The notes: a model not told the origin generated them from the letters alone. A stretch of 64,000 nt of DNA from Clostridia bacterium (GCA_017626495.1 JAGAIP010000005.1:186001-250000), one strand, 5' to 3'; numbered from the stretch's first letter, positions 8,791 through 18,669 are shown. Made by a program: numbers and translations.

Positions 8791-9849
8791 TCAGTGTCCG
8801 TATTTTAATATTAAAAGAATATAAACCATATGATAGTGTTTTCTCTTTAAGGACCAAATGAAAACACTTCTGCTGAAACATTCACCTTGAATAAGCAAAT
8901 CTTTATATAAGCCGTTAAATCGATCGGACAGAACTACTTCCTTTATTTTTTTCTTCTTCTCTTTTTCAGACAAATGATCTGCCGATAACAATAACTTGAA
9001 TGCACCTAAAAGACCACCCATACTTTGAAGGGCTACCGCTCGCTTAATTTCATCAGAATAACCTAATTCATCGCATTTTATAATACTCTGTTCATACTGA
9101 TAAATAGTTTTCTCGAAACGATTTTCATTGAACGTATGGGATAACGACGAATCATTATAACGATAATAATAGAACGCATCAGGAAGAACCAGTACTGAAT
9201 TAACCTTGTGAAATAAAATCAAATTTGAAAAATAGTCTTCGGAAATATATTCTCTTTCAGATACGTATCGAAAACCGATCTTCCGAATTAAATTCAAGGA
9301 ATAGAGTTTATTACAGGCAGAATCATGAAATCTTTCTCTATTATCACGATTGTAAATCATGTATCTTAAAAAAACTGATTGAACCTCTTTACCCTTAAAA
9401 ACCGTCTTTCCTTTCCGTCGAGGATACTCCGCGATTCTACCATTTTTGTAATCTGAAATGTCAAAAGCAACTACGTCGTAAGCTTCGTTTTTAAGTTCGT
9501 TTGCACAAACTTCAAACAAATTCGTATCGACAAAATCGTCTCCATCAAAAAAGCAAATATAATCCCCCGTGGCGTTTTCAATTCCGGTGTTTCGCGCCAT
9601 ACCCAGTCCGGCATTTTTTTTGTGAATGACTTTTACTCTTGTATCCGCCTCAGCGTACTCATCACATAGGGTGGGACAACCATCGGGAGACCCGTCATCC
9701 ACTAAAATAACTTCCAAATTACGATAAGACTGGTTTAGAACGGAGTCTATGCAACATTTTAAGTATTTTTCAACGTTATATATAGGCAATACAACGCTAA
9801 ATTTTATCGGTTCATTTTTTTGCATATCTTTCTCCACATATTTTTCCAT
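8791..9849 (-). CDS. Family 2 glycosyltransferase (polysaccharide biosynthesis)
   Basis: Adds a sugar from a nucleotide donor to a growing surface polysaccharide. The 352-residue protein shows the GT-A fold from residue ~17: SVVLPIYNVEKYL, then VILVDDGSPDGCP, RNTGIENATGDYICFFDGDD with the metal-binding DxD-type FDGDD, and a basic C-terminal region with no TM helix. The hallmark EDYF (residues ~205) acts as the likely catalytic acidic site. It lies downstream of two GT4 genes in the same direction, separated from the polymerase by a broken gene. Donor and linkage cannot be told from sequence. Confidence 0.88.
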   Translation of the reverse strand: MEKYVEKDMQKNEPIKFSVVLPIYNVEKYLKCCIDSVLNQSYRNLEVILVDDGSPDGCPTLCDEYAEADTRVKVIHKKNAGLGMARNTGIENATGDYICFFDGDDFVDTNLFEVCANELKNEAYDVVAFDISDYKNGRIAEYPRRKGKTVFKGKEVQSVFLRYMIYNRDNRERFHDSACNKLYSLNLIRKIGFRYVSEREYISEDYFSNLILFHKVNSVLVLPDAFYYYRYNDSSLSHTFNENRFEKTIYQYEQSIIKCDELGYSDEIKRAVALQSMGGLLGAFKLLLSADHLSEKEKKKKIKEVVLSDRFNGLYKDLLIQGECFSRSVFIWSLKRKHYHMVYILLILKYGH

Positions 9850-9894
9850 AACGCCCCCATTTCCGCATCATTTTGAATGGAACTGTTACGTCCG

Positions 9895-11001
9895 TTAGCC
9901 ATTCCTATTTCCGCCATATTGATTTTTATAATACGCTTCCAAAAAGTCGTGCGCAGATTTGATATCGTATCGGCTGTTTACAATATCTTCTCTACTGTTG
10001 GAACGTAGAGCAGATTCCTTGGTTTTCAAAATTTTATCCGCCCAATCTTCGGGGGATTGATCCAATCCTATAAACTGACACTTCTCGCTAAACTTAACTT
10101 CGACAGGCGTTTTATCTGAGAATAAACAGGGTAAATCGGCAAACTGCGCCTCAATACCGACTACGGGAACACCTTCAAACCGTGACGGAAGCACAAATAC
10201 GTCCATTGCCTGATACAATTCGGCAACGTCGCTTCGGTTACCGAGGAATCTTACTTTATCTTCTATGCCGAGTTCCTTAATCTGCCGTCTTACGTCCGCC
10301 TCTTTCTCACCGACGCCTACGAGTGTCAAAACAGCTTTATCGTCTTTTTTTTGCAGTTCATGAAAAATCCGAATTAAAAATTCGTGATTCTTTGGATAAG
10401 ATATTCTGCCGACGTGACCGACAACAAATTCATCGGTAAATCCGAGTTCGTCTCGTTTGCTTTTTCTGGTCTCCTCATTAAAATAGAACTTTTCAGCATC
10501 GACCGCATTTGGAATTACCGTAAATTCTTTTTTCCCGAATAAAAATATTCCTGCCTCTTCACCGCAAGCCAAACGATGTGTTGCGACAGAATTTATACGC
10601 GTCTTAAAATATCTTTTCAGAATATATTTATAATCCTTATCTATCGCCGTAGTATGACTGTGCGCTATTCTTACGGGAACTCCGGCTTTTTTCGCTGCCT
10701 TTAACGGCAAAAAACTCATTGTATCGATGTGCGAATGAATGATTTGATATTCGGGATGCTCCGCAAAAAATTTTTTCATCCATTTGAAATAGTGCGGATA
10801 ATTCTGCGGATATAACCTGGGAGCATAGTATACCTTGCCTCCCATAGCGATGATTTCGTCATCGTAATCGCTTTTATTCGGTCTATGCGTAAGAAAATCA
10901 AATTGAATTTGACTTCTGTCGATATTGCGATAGTAATTCATAAGCATAGTTTCCAAACCGGCTCTATGCATATCGTTTACCACTTGTAAAATTCTTATCA
11001 T
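9895..11001 (-). CDS. Family 4 glycosyltransferase, EpsF-like
   Basis: 368 residues with a GT-B fold. The N-terminal half opens with MIRILQVVNDMHRAGLETML, as in EpsF/CapM-type enzymes. The C-terminal donor-binding half has GHVGRISYPKNHEFLI, VGVGEKEADV, VRFLGNRSDVAELYQAMDVF and the nucleotide-sugar motif PSRFEGVPVVGIEAQ, where the glutamates bind the sugar nucleotide. The start is two bases from the stop of the upstream GT4 gene, so the two are co-transcribed. Retaining transfer to an exopolysaccharide intermediate is the family role; the sugar is unknown. Confidence 0.88.
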   Translation of the reverse strand: MIRILQVVNDMHRAGLETMLMNYYRNIDRSQIQFDFLTHRPNKSDYDDEIIAMGGKVYYAPRLYPQNYPHYFKWMKKFFAEHPEYQIIHSHIDTMSFLPLKAAKKAGVPVRIAHSHTTAIDKDYKYILKRYFKTRINSVATHRLACGEEAGIFLFGKKEFTVIPNAVDAEKFYFNEETRKSKRDELGFTDEFVVGHVGRISYPKNHEFLIRIFHELQKKDDKAVLTLVGVGEKEADVRRQIKELGIEDKVRFLGNRSDVAELYQAMDVFVLPSRFEGVPVVGIEAQFADLPCLFSDKTPVEVKFSEKCQFIGLDQSPEDWADKILKTKESALRSNSREDIVNSRYDIKSAHDFLEAYYKNQYGGNRNG

Positions 11002-11003
11002 CG

Positions 11004-12116
11004 TTATCTCTTATAAGTTTCCAACGTTTGCTCAGTCACTTCCTGCCAGGTGTAAGAAACCACCGAGTTGACGTGCGTGCTCAAATTTAGCCTGAGTATC
11101 TTTTCTATCTGTTCGTAAAGATCGTCTGTATTTCCGTGTTTGAATACAAAATTACCTGCGTTGATTACTTCGGTATTTTCGGGAATATCCGAAACCAAAC
11201 AAACATTACCATAGGAAAGCGCCTCCAAAAGACTCATAGCCATACCCTCGATATCCGAAGGCAAGACGTATAGGTAAGCATTTGAATACATTTCCTGCAA
11301 TTCCTGTCCTTGAATGTATCCTGTCATAATAACCGTATCATCACCTCTGACGCTTTCGTATATTTTTTCAAAATACTCTCGCGAATTCGATGCTCCGCCG
11401 GCTATAACAAGCTTTTTATCCGTTCCCGTCTTCTCTACAACCTTTTTCCAAGCGTCGACAAGATAATGCAGTCCCTTTTCGGGAACCATTCTCGCAAGGA
11501 ACAAAATATAGCTGTCCTTCACTAAACCGTATTTTTCTTTTATGAGCTTTGCCGGCAACATATTAGGCAGGTCCACACCGTTCGGAATATATTGCGTCTC
11601 TCTGTTGTATGTTTCAAGAAAATATTTTCGATTGTTTTCAGAGAGAACGATTATTTCGTCCGCGTACTTCACAGCCCTCTTTTCGCCGACTTTAAGAATT
11701 TTACGAGCAAAACCACCCCACTTGCCTCTCTGCCAATCGAGCCCGTGTATGGTAACCACGACTTTCGCACCGTATTTCTCTTTATGATTTTTGGGCAACA
11801 AATTCAAAAAGAAACAGGGACCTTCCGCATGAAAATGAACAACGTCAACCTTTCTTTTTTTTATGAGCTTTCTTACCTTTAACGTTGCAAAAAACGCATA
11901 AACGATCGCATCCAACGATTTTTTATTGACCGTAAAGACTGTTTCAATCTTACAGCCTTTGTGCTGTGTAAAGGTAGGATACCTCTTTCTCTTTCTGTTA
12001 AAGAGCGTCACTTCGTGTCCTTTCTCCACAAGGAGTGCTGAAAGATTCTCTACGACTACTTCAACACCGCCCTCTCTTGAAGGGACATATTTGTGTCCGA
12101 TCATTACTATTTTCAT
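11004..12116 (-). CDS. Family 4 glycosyltransferase
   Basis: 370 residues, GT-B fold. The N-terminus KIVMIGHKYVPSREGGVEVVV carries the glycine-rich acceptor-side loop. The C-terminal half has LFLARMVPEKGLHYLV, VIMTGYIQGQELQEMYSNA and the donor motif PSDIEGMAMSLLEALSYG. It is the first gene of the cluster, with a GGGGAT ribosome binding site. The ~550 bases upstream hold no gene I can support. Members with this N-terminus often act on rhamnose- or galactose-containing surface glycans, but nothing here fixes the substrate. Confidence 0.88.
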   Translation of the reverse strand: MKIVMIGHKYVPSREGGVEVVVENLSALLVEKGHEVTLFNRKRKRYPTFTQHKGCKIETVFTVNKKSLDAIVYAFFATLKVRKLIKKRKVDVVHFHAEGPCFFLNLLPKNHKEKYGAKVVVTIHGLDWQRGKWGGFARKILKVGEKRAVKYADEIIVLSENNRKYFLETYNRETQYIPNGVDLPNMLPAKLIKEKYGLVKDSYILFLARMVPEKGLHYLVDAWKKVVEKTGTDKKLVIAGGASNSREYFEKIYESVRGDDTVIMTGYIQGQELQEMYSNAYLYVLPSDIEGMAMSLLEALSYGNVCLVSDIPENTEVINAGNFVFKHGNTDDLYEQIEKILRLNLSTHVNSVVSYTWQEVTEQTLETYKR

Positions 12117-12666
12117 ACGTAATCCCCGAAATAAAATTTGTTACATTACTCGCCGAAGCGATCGAAAGTGACCGCGCAGTCGCTTTTGAAAACGTCTAAA
12201 AGATAAAACAACTCTTCACAGAAATTTTTTGTAAAACTTTCCCGAATTCAGCCGTTCTCGGTTTGTTCTTCCTCTTGAACGCAGGTTCGTCAAACGCGTT
12301 CGCACCTGCATCAATCAACTGCCTTTACCCTCTCGCATGCTTGTACGCGCACATGAAAAAGCGAACGAGAAATCGAGGGTTCTGCAAAAAGCAATATCTA
12401 CAAATATTCGACATACTACCCCAAATTTTCAAGTACTCAAAAAAGCGCCCATCGCGAATATACTCAATTTTAGAATAACTATCCGAGAAGCCGAACAAAT
12501 TGCCTGACAACAATGCCGCTTGCTTTTTCTGAAAATCGTCTATCTCATTCTCCTTGCCGAATACGTTGCGAAGAAGTATAACGAATCCGAACTATATATA
12601 TGTTGCAATGAATGCAAAGCCGAGTATAAACAACAAGGAGCCAATCTGTAATGAAGAATACACTGA
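12117..12666. other. Gene-free stretch upstream of the glycosyltransferase cluster
   Basis: About 550 AT-rich bases with only short open frames on either strand and no ribosome binding site in a convincing position. A minus-strand 62-codon frame at 12325-12513 ends in a basic, aromatic segment (RFLVRFFMCAYKHARG). It could be the tail of a lost glycan gene, but I recognise no family. Presumably it contains the promoter of the cluster. Confidence 0.5.
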
Positions 12667-12864
12667 CTAAAAGGCGAATAATATCTTTGATACTCCCATA
12701 AATGTAAAGACAGCTAAGCAATACACCGCAGGTAGCGCCATCAATAACATCCTTTTTCTAAGAACATGCTCTTGCATTTCGGTGGCATCTCTATGGCAAT
12801 AGAGGAGCGTAACTGCCAAAATGCATAGGATAAATAAGCACACAGGAAATGTCCATGCAGTCAT
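12667..12864 (-). CDS. Small two-helix membrane protein, unknown
   Basis: 65 residues from the internal ATG at 12864, chosen because an AGAAGAAGG ribosome binding site precedes it; a longer frame exists but lacks one. Two hydrophobic helices (about residues 3-20 and 43-62) flank a charged loop (HRDATEMQEHVLRKR). No family is recognised. It lies at the upstream edge of the low-GC island next to the transposase remnant, and may be a passenger. Confidence 0.5.
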   Translation of the reverse strand: MTAWTFPVCLFILCILAVTLLYCHRDATEMQEHVLRKRMLLMALPAVYCLAVFTFMGVSKILFAF

Positions 12865-13100
12865 ATCGCGCCTTCTTCTTTCGTGGTTTCCGAATGAGGG
12901 ATAATACGATATCTCATATAAAATATAGTTTATCATACAATATGTAAACTGTCAAGAAACTTTTTTAATTTTTAAGTGTGTAGTGTGTAGTGTGTAGGAT
13001 TACAATAGATGTGAGACAAGGGTATAAAAAAGATAGTAAATATACGCTACCCGTGATATAGTTTAAGCACCACCAAAAAAACAAGGAGCTATTTACTATC

Positions 13101-13390
13101 ATGAAAACTATATCACAAATCGCCGCTTTCGTCAATCGGTTGTCAGCGATTCTTTCAAGTTTTCCGTTCAGACTGCCGTTATCCGTTTCAACGTCTCTCG
13201 CGATTCCGTTTACCGTTGGCGTAAACGCTTCAACGGTGATACCTTTTCGTGACAGGATCGTTCCCTCCGTCCTCATCATCACTTAAATCACCACTCCCAA
13301 GAGGAATTGAAACTCATTTCCGATATGCGAAGACGCAATCCTTCTCTCGGTCTCGTCACATTTTGGGATAAACTCCGTCTGCGCGGACGT
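13101..13390 (+). pseudogene. Decayed helix-turn-helix transposase fragment (IS481-like)
   Basis: The first frame reads MKTISQIAAFVNRLSAI. A frameshift near 13150 moves homology to another frame with AVIRFNVSRDSVYRWRKRF, then an in-frame TGA, then QDRSLRPHHHLNHHSQEELK and DMRRRNPSLGLVTFWDKL. This succession matches the N-terminal HTH and linker of IS481/integrase-type transposases. The DDE catalytic domain is absent, and the fragment runs straight into the right copy of the 74-bp repeat. The left side has a short tandem GTGTAGT repeat at 12979-12997 that may be an IS end. It cannot be functional. Confidence 0.75.
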
Positions 13391-13461
13391 CACTGCGTTT
13401 CGCGTTTCTATCTTACGAATTACAAAAAAGAGCCGTCTTTTTCAAAAAGACGGCTCTTTGT
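13388..13461. repeat. 74-bp direct repeat, right copy
   Basis: Same orientation and 71/74 identical to 6657-6730. It abuts the transposase remnant on the left and the ssb-like stop codon on the right, and contains the terminator hairpin 13427-13459. Confidence 0.9.
13427..13459 (-). terminator. Terminator of the pdaB-ssb transcript
   Basis: Same 16-bp stem as at 6696-6728, one base after the ssb-like stop codon. A T-run follows on the minus strand. Confidence 0.85.
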
Positions 13462-14159
13462 TATGATTCCGTATAGGCGGATTCCGTACTCGTCGGGTTA
13501 GAATACAAGTCGAACTCGGAATCGATGTCGAAGTCCTCCGCGCTGTCAAAGGCGGCGAGCTTGGAGACGGAGACCTCGTAGGCGGTCATCGTCTTTGCCT
13601 CGTATTCGGAAATCTTTTTCTGATATTCGCGGCTCTGTACTCTTCCCGAAAGGGCGATTTTATCCCCGACGGACAGGTTCTTTACGAATCTCGCGTTTCT
13701 GCCCCATGCGATACAGGGAATGTAGTCCGACTTATTGTAGGCGCGGTTGACCGCAATCAGCAGATCGGCGATTTCCCGATTAAAGGGCGTGGTACGGTAG
13801 ACGGGCGGTTTACAGATGTATCCGCTCAGTACGATGCTGTTGGGATTTTTGGACATGGCGTCCGATAAAATCTCACGGATAAAAATGGTGAGCATGAGTC
13901 GGGATTTTCCGTTTTCAAGCTTATTATAGCTCCTAAACTGTCCGATGGCGCAGATAGAAGAGCCGATTTTCAGATCGTTCCCCTCGATCAGCCGTTCGGA
14001 TACCGTTACGGGGAGAATATCCGCTTGCCCCGAAAGGCGCATGACCTTCACGGAAAATTCATAAAATCCCTCTCCGTACACTTCGTGGGAATAGACGGCG
14101 TCGCTGACGATTTCCCCCATAATGTATACTCTGTTGTTTTTCTCCGGCATAGTGTTCAT
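13461..14159 (-). CDS. Single-stranded DNA-binding protein with two OB folds
   Basis: 232 residues containing two SSB-like segments. Residues ~9-95 include NRVYIMGEIVSDAVYSH and residues ~105-200 include NSIVLSGYICKPPVYRTTP, AVNRAYNKSDYIPCIAWGR and the closing LSGRVQSREYQKK. The second is the more canonical SSB fold (the IPCIAWGR strand is a hallmark). The C-terminus is acidic but ends YTES rather than the DDDIPF tip that recruits partner proteins. It is therefore probably an accessory ssDNA-binding protein of the kind found in Clostridia, not the replicative SSB. It is 24 bases downstream of the deacetylase gene and shares its transcript. Confidence 0.8.
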   Translation of the reverse strand: MNTMPEKNNRVYIMGEIVSDAVYSHEVYGEGFYEFSVKVMRLSGQADILPVTVSERLIEGNDLKIGSSICAIGQFRSYNKLENGKSRLMLTIFIREILSDAMSKNPNSIVLSGYICKPPVYRTTPFNREIADLLIAVNRAYNKSDYIPCIAWGRNARFVKNLSVGDKIALSGRVQSREYQKKISEYEAKTMTAYEVSVSKLAAFDSAEDFDIDSEFDLYSNPTSTESAYTES

Positions 14160-14183
14160 GTTGTTCCTCCAATTTTCATTCTA

Positions 14184-14942
14184 TCATGTATTTTCAACGG
14201 GAATTTGTACCCCGTTTGAATTTATCATGAAATTGCTGTGATAGATGAGTGTACCGATGGGAACAAATTGATATCCTTTGTTCTTCAAGGTACGCAAGAT
14301 GACGGGAAGCGCGTCTGCGGTGTGCAATCCGTTGTTGTGACAGAGAATGATCGCCCCGGGGTGCGCGCTCGAAATGATACGGGAGGCGATTTCCCCCGCG
14401 GACAAATCTTTCCAGTCGAGAGAATCGACGTCCCATTGAACGGAAAAGACGCCCATTTCCTTTGCGGTATCGACGAGCAGATCGTCGTAATCCCCGTAAG
14501 GCGGACGAAACAGTTCGACCGTTTTTCCCGTGATTGCCGTAATCGCCTCGGACGAAGTCTTCAATTCGTCCTCGATATCCTCTTTGGACAGCCTCGACAT
14601 GTAAGAGTGCGTTCTGGAATGCGTTCCGATCTCATGCCCCGCCTCGTCGATCTTTTTGACGTATTCGGGATACCGTTCCGTCCAGAACTCCACCATAAAC
14701 CACGTTGCGGAAACCTCCTCGTCCGCAAGCGCTTTCAAGATGGCGTCGGTATGCTCCGTACCCCACGCGCAGTCGAACGAAATGGAGATCTTCTTTTCCT
14801 CCGTCTGTACCGAATAGATGGGGAGAGACCTCTTTTGCACGCCGAAATACAGCGCCGCCGCGCCCGTCGATTCCAGACAGACGGCAAGCGCCATGGCGAT
14901 GGAAGTCAATCCCGCTACGATCGCAGTTGTTTTTCCCTTCAT
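14184..14942 (-). CDS. Polysaccharide deacetylase, PdaB-like sporulation type
   Basis: 252 residues with an N-terminal signal anchor (residues ~7-33) and a NodB deacetylase domain. Motif 1 is ISISFDCAWGTEHTDAIL, with the single aspartate and WG seen in PdaB-type proteins. Motif 2 is GTHSRTHSYMSRLS with the two metal-binding histidines, motif 3 is RPPYGDYDD, and motif 5 is ILCHNNG. It would remove N-acetyl groups from peptidoglycan outside the membrane, and PdaB relatives are needed for spore stability. A TATAAT lies 12 bases upstream of the start region (14955-14960), but its -35 is poor, consistent with an alternative sigma factor. Function in this organism is inferred. Confidence 0.8.
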   Translation of the reverse strand: MKGKTTAIVAGLTSIAMALAVCLESTGAAALYFGVQKRSLPIYSVQTEEKKISISFDCAWGTEHTDAILKALADEEVSATWFMVEFWTERYPEYVKKIDEAGHEIGTHSRTHSYMSRLSKEDIEDELKTSSEAITAITGKTVELFRPPYGDYDDLLVDTAKEMGVFSVQWDVDSLDWKDLSAGEIASRIISSAHPGAIILCHNNGLHTADALPVILRTLKNKGYQFVPIGTLIYHSNFMINSNGVQIPVENT

Positions 14943-15036
14943 ATTTGTACCTTCATTATAACCTCATTTCAAAAACGGATTTTGCACGATTGTGTCGAAT
15001 AGACGCATCTTTTGGGGAATTTGTCAATTCAAAGGA

Positions 15037-15074
15037 AAGAGCCCCGTACACCGTAATGTATGTACAAGGCTCTT
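15037..15074 (-). terminator. Second, weaker hairpin downstream of gapA
   Basis: AAGAGCC pairs with GGCTCTT and an inner GTACA/TGTAC pair strengthens it. It follows the main gapA terminator on the minus strand and has a T-rich tail, so it may be a back-up terminator. Confidence 0.45.
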
Positions 15075-15100
15075 CGAATAGACTATATTTTCGTATCAAA

Positions 15101-15128
15101 AAAGAGCTTTCCCGAAGGAAAGCTCTTT
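15101..15128 (-). terminator. Terminator of gapA
   Basis: A 12-bp perfect stem (AAAGAGCTTTCC) with a TTCG-type tetraloop, followed on the minus strand by a T-run. It starts 11 bases after the stop codon. Confidence 0.9.
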
Positions 15129-15138
15129 CGCGCAAAGA

Positions 15139-16155
15139 TTAAACTTCTGCGAAGTACTTAATGGTACGAACCATCTGGCTGGTGTAGGAGTTCTCGTTGT
15201 CATACCAAGAAACAACCTTAACGAGCGTGGTGCCGTCGCCCATGGGCATGCACTTCGTCTGCGTAGCGTCGAACAAGGAACCGTAGGTCATGCCGACGAT
15301 ATCGGAAGAAACGATTTCTTCCTCGGTGTAGCCGAAGGATGCAGAAGCCGCTGCCTTCATAGCTGCGTTTACGGTCTTAGCGTCAACTTCGCCTTCGCAT
15401 ACGGCGATGAGCTGGGTAAGGGATCCGGTAGGAACGGGAACACGCTGAGCGCATCCGTCAAGAACGCCGTTGAGCTCGGGGATAACGAGGCCGATTGCCT
15501 TTGCCGCACCCGTGCTGTTGGGAACGATGTTGACAGCCGCTGCTCTTGCACGGCGAAGGTCGCCCTTTCTGTGAGGTCCGTCGAGAACCATCTGGTCGCC
15601 GGTGTAAGCGTGAATGGTGGTCATGTAGCCCTTCTTCACTTTGCAAAGCTTGTTAAGGGTATCAGCCATGGGAGCAAGGCAGTTGGTGGTGCAGGATGCA
15701 GCGGAGATAACGGTATCCTCTTTGGTGAGGGTCTTTTCGTTTACGCTGAATACGACGGTGGGAAGATCGTTGCCTGCGGGAGCAGAGATAACGCACTTCT
15801 TAGCGCCTGCGGTGATGTGTGCGGAAGCCTTTGCTTTGGAGCAATAGAAACCGGTACATTCAAGTACGACGTCTACGTCAAGAGCGCCCCAAGGAAGGTT
15901 TGCCGCGTCTTTTTCGGAATAGATTTTGATGGTCTTTCCGTTAACGGTGATCGTTCCTTCTTCATCGGATGCGCTGACTGCGTCTGCATACTTGTACTTA
16001 CCCTGTGCGGAATCGTACTTAAGAAGATGAGCGAGCATCTTAGGGCTGGTAAGATCGTTGATCGCAACGACTTCATAGCCTTCTGCATCGAACATCTGTC
16101 TGAAAGCAAGACGGCCGATACGTCCGAATCCATTGATTGCAACTTTAACTGCCAT
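15139..16155 (-). CDS. gapA: Glyceraldehyde-3-phosphate dehydrogenase
   Basis: Oxidises glyceraldehyde-3-phosphate to 1,3-bisphosphoglycerate with NAD in glycolysis. 338 residues from the ATG at 16155, preferred over a longer in-frame ATG because it is preceded by GGAGGATTTATT and gives the standard N-terminus [20 protein letters not shown] with the NAD-binding glycines. The catalytic cysteine is in [12 protein letters not shown]. The catalytic histidine is in TIHAYTGDQ and the phosphate-binding segment is [15 protein letters not shown]. It has its own strong promoter and terminator. Divergent from lon. Confidence 0.97.
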   Translation of the reverse strand: MAVKVAINGFGRIGRLAFRQMFDAEGYEVVAINDLTSPKMLAHLLKYDSAQGKYKYADAVSASDEEGTITVNGKTIKIYSEKDAANLPWGALDVDVVLECTGFYCSKAKASAHITAGAKKCVISAPAGNDLPTVVFSVNEKTLTKEDTVISAASCTTNCLAPMADTLNKLCKVKKGYMTTIHAYTGDQMVLDGPHRKGDLRRARAAAVNIVPNSTGAAKAIGLVIPELNGVLDGCAQRVPVPTGSLTQLIAVCEGEVDAKTVNAAMKAAASASFGYTEEEIVSSDIVGMTYGSLFDATQTKCMPMGDGTTLVKVVSWYDNENSYTSQMVRTIKYFAEV

Positions 16156-16210
16156 AATAAATCCTCCATAGCAGCGCTCATGCGCTACTTTAATTCGTTT
16201 AACTATGTCT

Positions 16211-16239
16211 ATTATAACAAACTCTTGCCCGTTAGTCAA
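16211..16239 (-). promoter_or_regulatory. Promoter of gapA
   Basis: TTGACT (16239-16234), 17 bases, TATAAT (16216-16211) on the minus strand, 55 bases before the start codon. Confidence 0.8.
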
Positions 16240-16294
16240 TCGTTATTTGAAAAAAAACGGTAAGTTTGACAAAAAGTATTTTTCCCGATTCCGT

Positions 16295-16323
16295 TTGATT
16301 TATGCGGAAACAGGGTATATTAT
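16295..16323 (+). promoter_or_regulatory. Probable promoter of lon-engB
   Basis: TTGATT (16295-16300), 17 bases, TATTAT (16318-16323), about 36 bases before the GTG start. No CIRCE or CtsR-like direct repeats were seen. Confidence 0.55.
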
Positions 16324-16359
16324 TATAGAAATTATATACTGTAAAAGGAGACGCCTGAG

Positions 16360-18669
16360 GTGGATTACATCAGAACAAACCTATTGCCCGTCATCGCCAT
16401 GCGCGGAAGAACGGTTTTCCCCAACACCGTTCTTACCCTTGACGCAGGCCGTGACGTCACCATCCATGCCATAAAACGGGCAAGCACGAACGATATGCTC
16501 GCGTTCATTTGCCGTCAGAAAGATACATCGAAACTTGAAATTACGGGAGACGACCTGCTCACGGTCGGTACGGTCGTCAAACTCAGACAGATCACCTCGC
16601 TCCCCTCCGGCTCCGTCCGCATCGTCGTGGAAGGACTGTACCGTGCGAGGGCGAGAGAATTCCGCATGAGCGATTCGTTCAGCGCGGTCGTAGACGAGAT
16701 CGTAACCGAACACGGAGACGGCACCCTCGAAGAGGCGTATTTCCGTACCGCCAAGGACATGATCAGAGAGATTCAGAACACGGAATCCAAATTCAATAAG
16801 GAGACCTTAGCTACGCTCGACATCTGCGCCGATCCCGACGTTTTCATCAACGTCGCCGCGAACAGTATGCGCATCCGCGAGGAAGTCAAACAGGAACTTT
16901 TGGAAGAATCCTATCTCCCCTCACGGTTCCGCCTGTTCGAAAAGTGCCTCAACGACGAGCTTGAAATCTCCAAAATCGAAAAATCCATCGCAAATTCCGT
17001 TCGCCAGAGCATCGACAAGAACCAAAAGGAATACTTCCTGCGCGAACAGCTCAAAGCGATTCATTCGGAACTCGGAGACGACGTTTCCGAAACCGATCAG
17101 CTCCGCGAAAAGATCCTCGCTAAGGGACTTGTACAGGAAACGGAAGAAAAGGTGCTGTCCGAGCTCACGAGAATGAGCAAGATGCCCTCTTCCACGCCCG
17201 ATTACAACGTGCTCAGAGGCTATCTCGATTGGATCATCGACCTGCCTTGGACCGAAGAGACGCAGGACACCGAGAGCCTCGCGGACGCGGAGGCGATCCT
17301 CAACGAGGATCATTACGGGCTGGAAAAGATCAAAGAGCGCATCACGGAATATCTCGCCGTTCTGAAACTCACGAAGAGCCTGAAAGCGCCCATTCTCTGT
17401 CTGGTCGGCCCTCCGGGCGTCGGTAAAACGTCCATCGCAAAGTCCGTCGCAAGGTCTTTGAACAGAAAATTCGTGAGAATGAGCCTCGGCGGCGTCAGAG
17501 ACGAGGCGGAAATCAGAGGACACAGAAAAACGTACGTCGGAGCCATTCCCGGCAGAATCCTTTACGGCATGAAGACGGCAGGCTCCATCAACCCCGTATT
17601 CCTGCTCGACGAAATCGACAAAGTTTCCACGGACATTCACGGCGACCCCGCGTCCGCACTCCTCGAAGTGCTCGACCCCGAGCAAAACGCCACCTTCCGC
17701 GACAGGTATCTGGAAGTCCCCTATGATTTGAGCAAAGTGCTCTTCATCACCACGGCGAATACCCTCGACACCATTCCCACCCCTCTTCTCGACAGAATGG
17801 AAGTCATTCAGCTTTCGGGCTACACCCTCGAAGAGAAGAGAGAGATCGCCAAGCGTTACCTCGTTCCCAAAAAGAGAACGGAAGTCGGGCTAGACGATCG
17901 GCAGGTATCCTTTACGGACGACGCGATCGACGAAATCATCGAGGGATACACGATGGAAGCCGGCGTAAGAAACCTGGAACGGCAGATCGGCTCCGTTTGC
18001 AGAAAAGTAGCCGTCGTCTACGCGAAGGACAAGTCCATGCCCGATAAACTCGTGGAAAAAGAGGACGTTGCAGGGTATCTCGGTATCCGAAGATTTTCGG
18101 AAGATACCGAACGCGAACGAGACGAAGTCGGCGCCGCTACGGGACTTGCCTGGACTTCCGTCGGCGGAACTACGCTCACCATCGAAGTTTCCACGCTGAA
18201 AGGGCACGGAAACATTCAGCTCACGGGAAAGCTCGGCGACGTCATGAAAGAGTCCGCGCAGGCGGCGATCAGTTACATTCGCTCCAACGCGGAATCGTAT
18301 CGGATCGATCCCGACGTCTTTGAAAAGACGGACATTCACATTCACGTTCCCGAGGGCGCGACGCCTAAGGACGGCCCGAGCGCAGGTATTACGATGGCGA
18401 CCGCCATTCTCTCCGCGTTCACGGGCAAGCCCGTGCGCAAGGACGTCGCCATGACGGGAGAAATCACCCTTCGCGGAAAAGTTCTTCCCATCGGCGGTCT
18501 GAAAGAGAAATCTCTCGCGGCGCACCGAATCGGCATTCACGACATCATCGTACCCGAAGAAAACAAAAAAGACGTATCGGAAATCCCCGAATCCGTCAGA
18601 GATGAACTCAATTTCATCTTTGCCTCCGACGTATCCACGGTATTCAAAAACGCACTCATCGGATTATGA
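16360..18669 (+). CDS. lon: ATP-dependent protease Lon (LonA)
   Basis: Cytoplasmic hexameric protease that unfolds and degrades damaged and regulatory proteins. 769 residues from a GTG start chosen because AAAGGAG lies nine bases upstream and the N-terminus ([14 protein letters not shown]) matches the family. The LON substrate domain covers about residues 1-200, a coiled-coil linker reaches ~300, and the AAA+ module has Walker [14 protein letters not shown] (~350) and Walker [10 protein letters not shown]. The protease domain has the catalytic serine in [13 protein letters not shown] and lysine in [16 protein letters not shown]. Its stop overlaps the engB start (ATGA). Confidence 0.97.
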   Translation: MDYIRTNLLPVIAMRGRTVFPNTVLTLDAGRDVTIHAIKRASTNDMLAFICRQKDTSKLEITGDDLLTVGTVVKLRQITSLPSGSVRIVVEGLYRARAREFRMSDSFSAVVDEIVTEHGDGTLEEAYFRTAKDMIREIQNTESKFNKETLATLDICADPDVFINVAANSMRIREEVKQELLEESYLPSRFRLFEKCLNDELEISKIEKSIANSVRQSIDKNQKEYFLREQLKAIHSELGDDVSETDQLREKILAKGLVQETEEKVLSELTRMSKMPSSTPDYNVLRGYLDWIIDLPWTEETQDTESLADAEAILNEDHYGLEKIKERITEYLAVLKLTKSLKAPILCLVGPPGVGKTSIAKSVARSLNRKFVRMSLGGVRDEAEIRGHRKTYVGAIPGRILYGMKTAGSINPVFLLDEIDKVSTDIHGDPASALLEVLDPEQNATFRDRYLEVPYDLSKVLFITTANTLDTIPTPLLDRMEVIQLSGYTLEEKREIAKRYLVPKKRTEVGLDDRQVSFTDDAIDEIIEGYTMEAGVRNLERQIGSVCRKVAVVYAKDKSMPDKLVEKEDVAGYLGIRRFSEDTERERDEVGAATGLAWTSVGGTTLTIEVSTLKGHGNIQLTGKLGDVMKESAQAAISYIRSNAESYRIDPDVFEKTDIHIHVPEGATPKDGPSAGITMATAILSAFTGKPVRKDVAMTGEITLRGKVLPIGGLKEKSLAAHRIGIHDIIVPEENKKDVSEIPESVRDELNFIFASDVSTVFKNALIGL

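Noticed and set aside
12325..12513. A 62-codon minus-strand frame upstream of the glycosyltransferases
   Set aside because: No ribosome binding site, no recognised family, and the surrounding sequence is degenerate; mentioned only as a possible remnant.
12979..12997. Tandem GTGTAGT repeat as a microsatellite switch
   Set aside because: Only three short units, and not within a coding region or promoter spacer; more likely an old insertion-sequence end.
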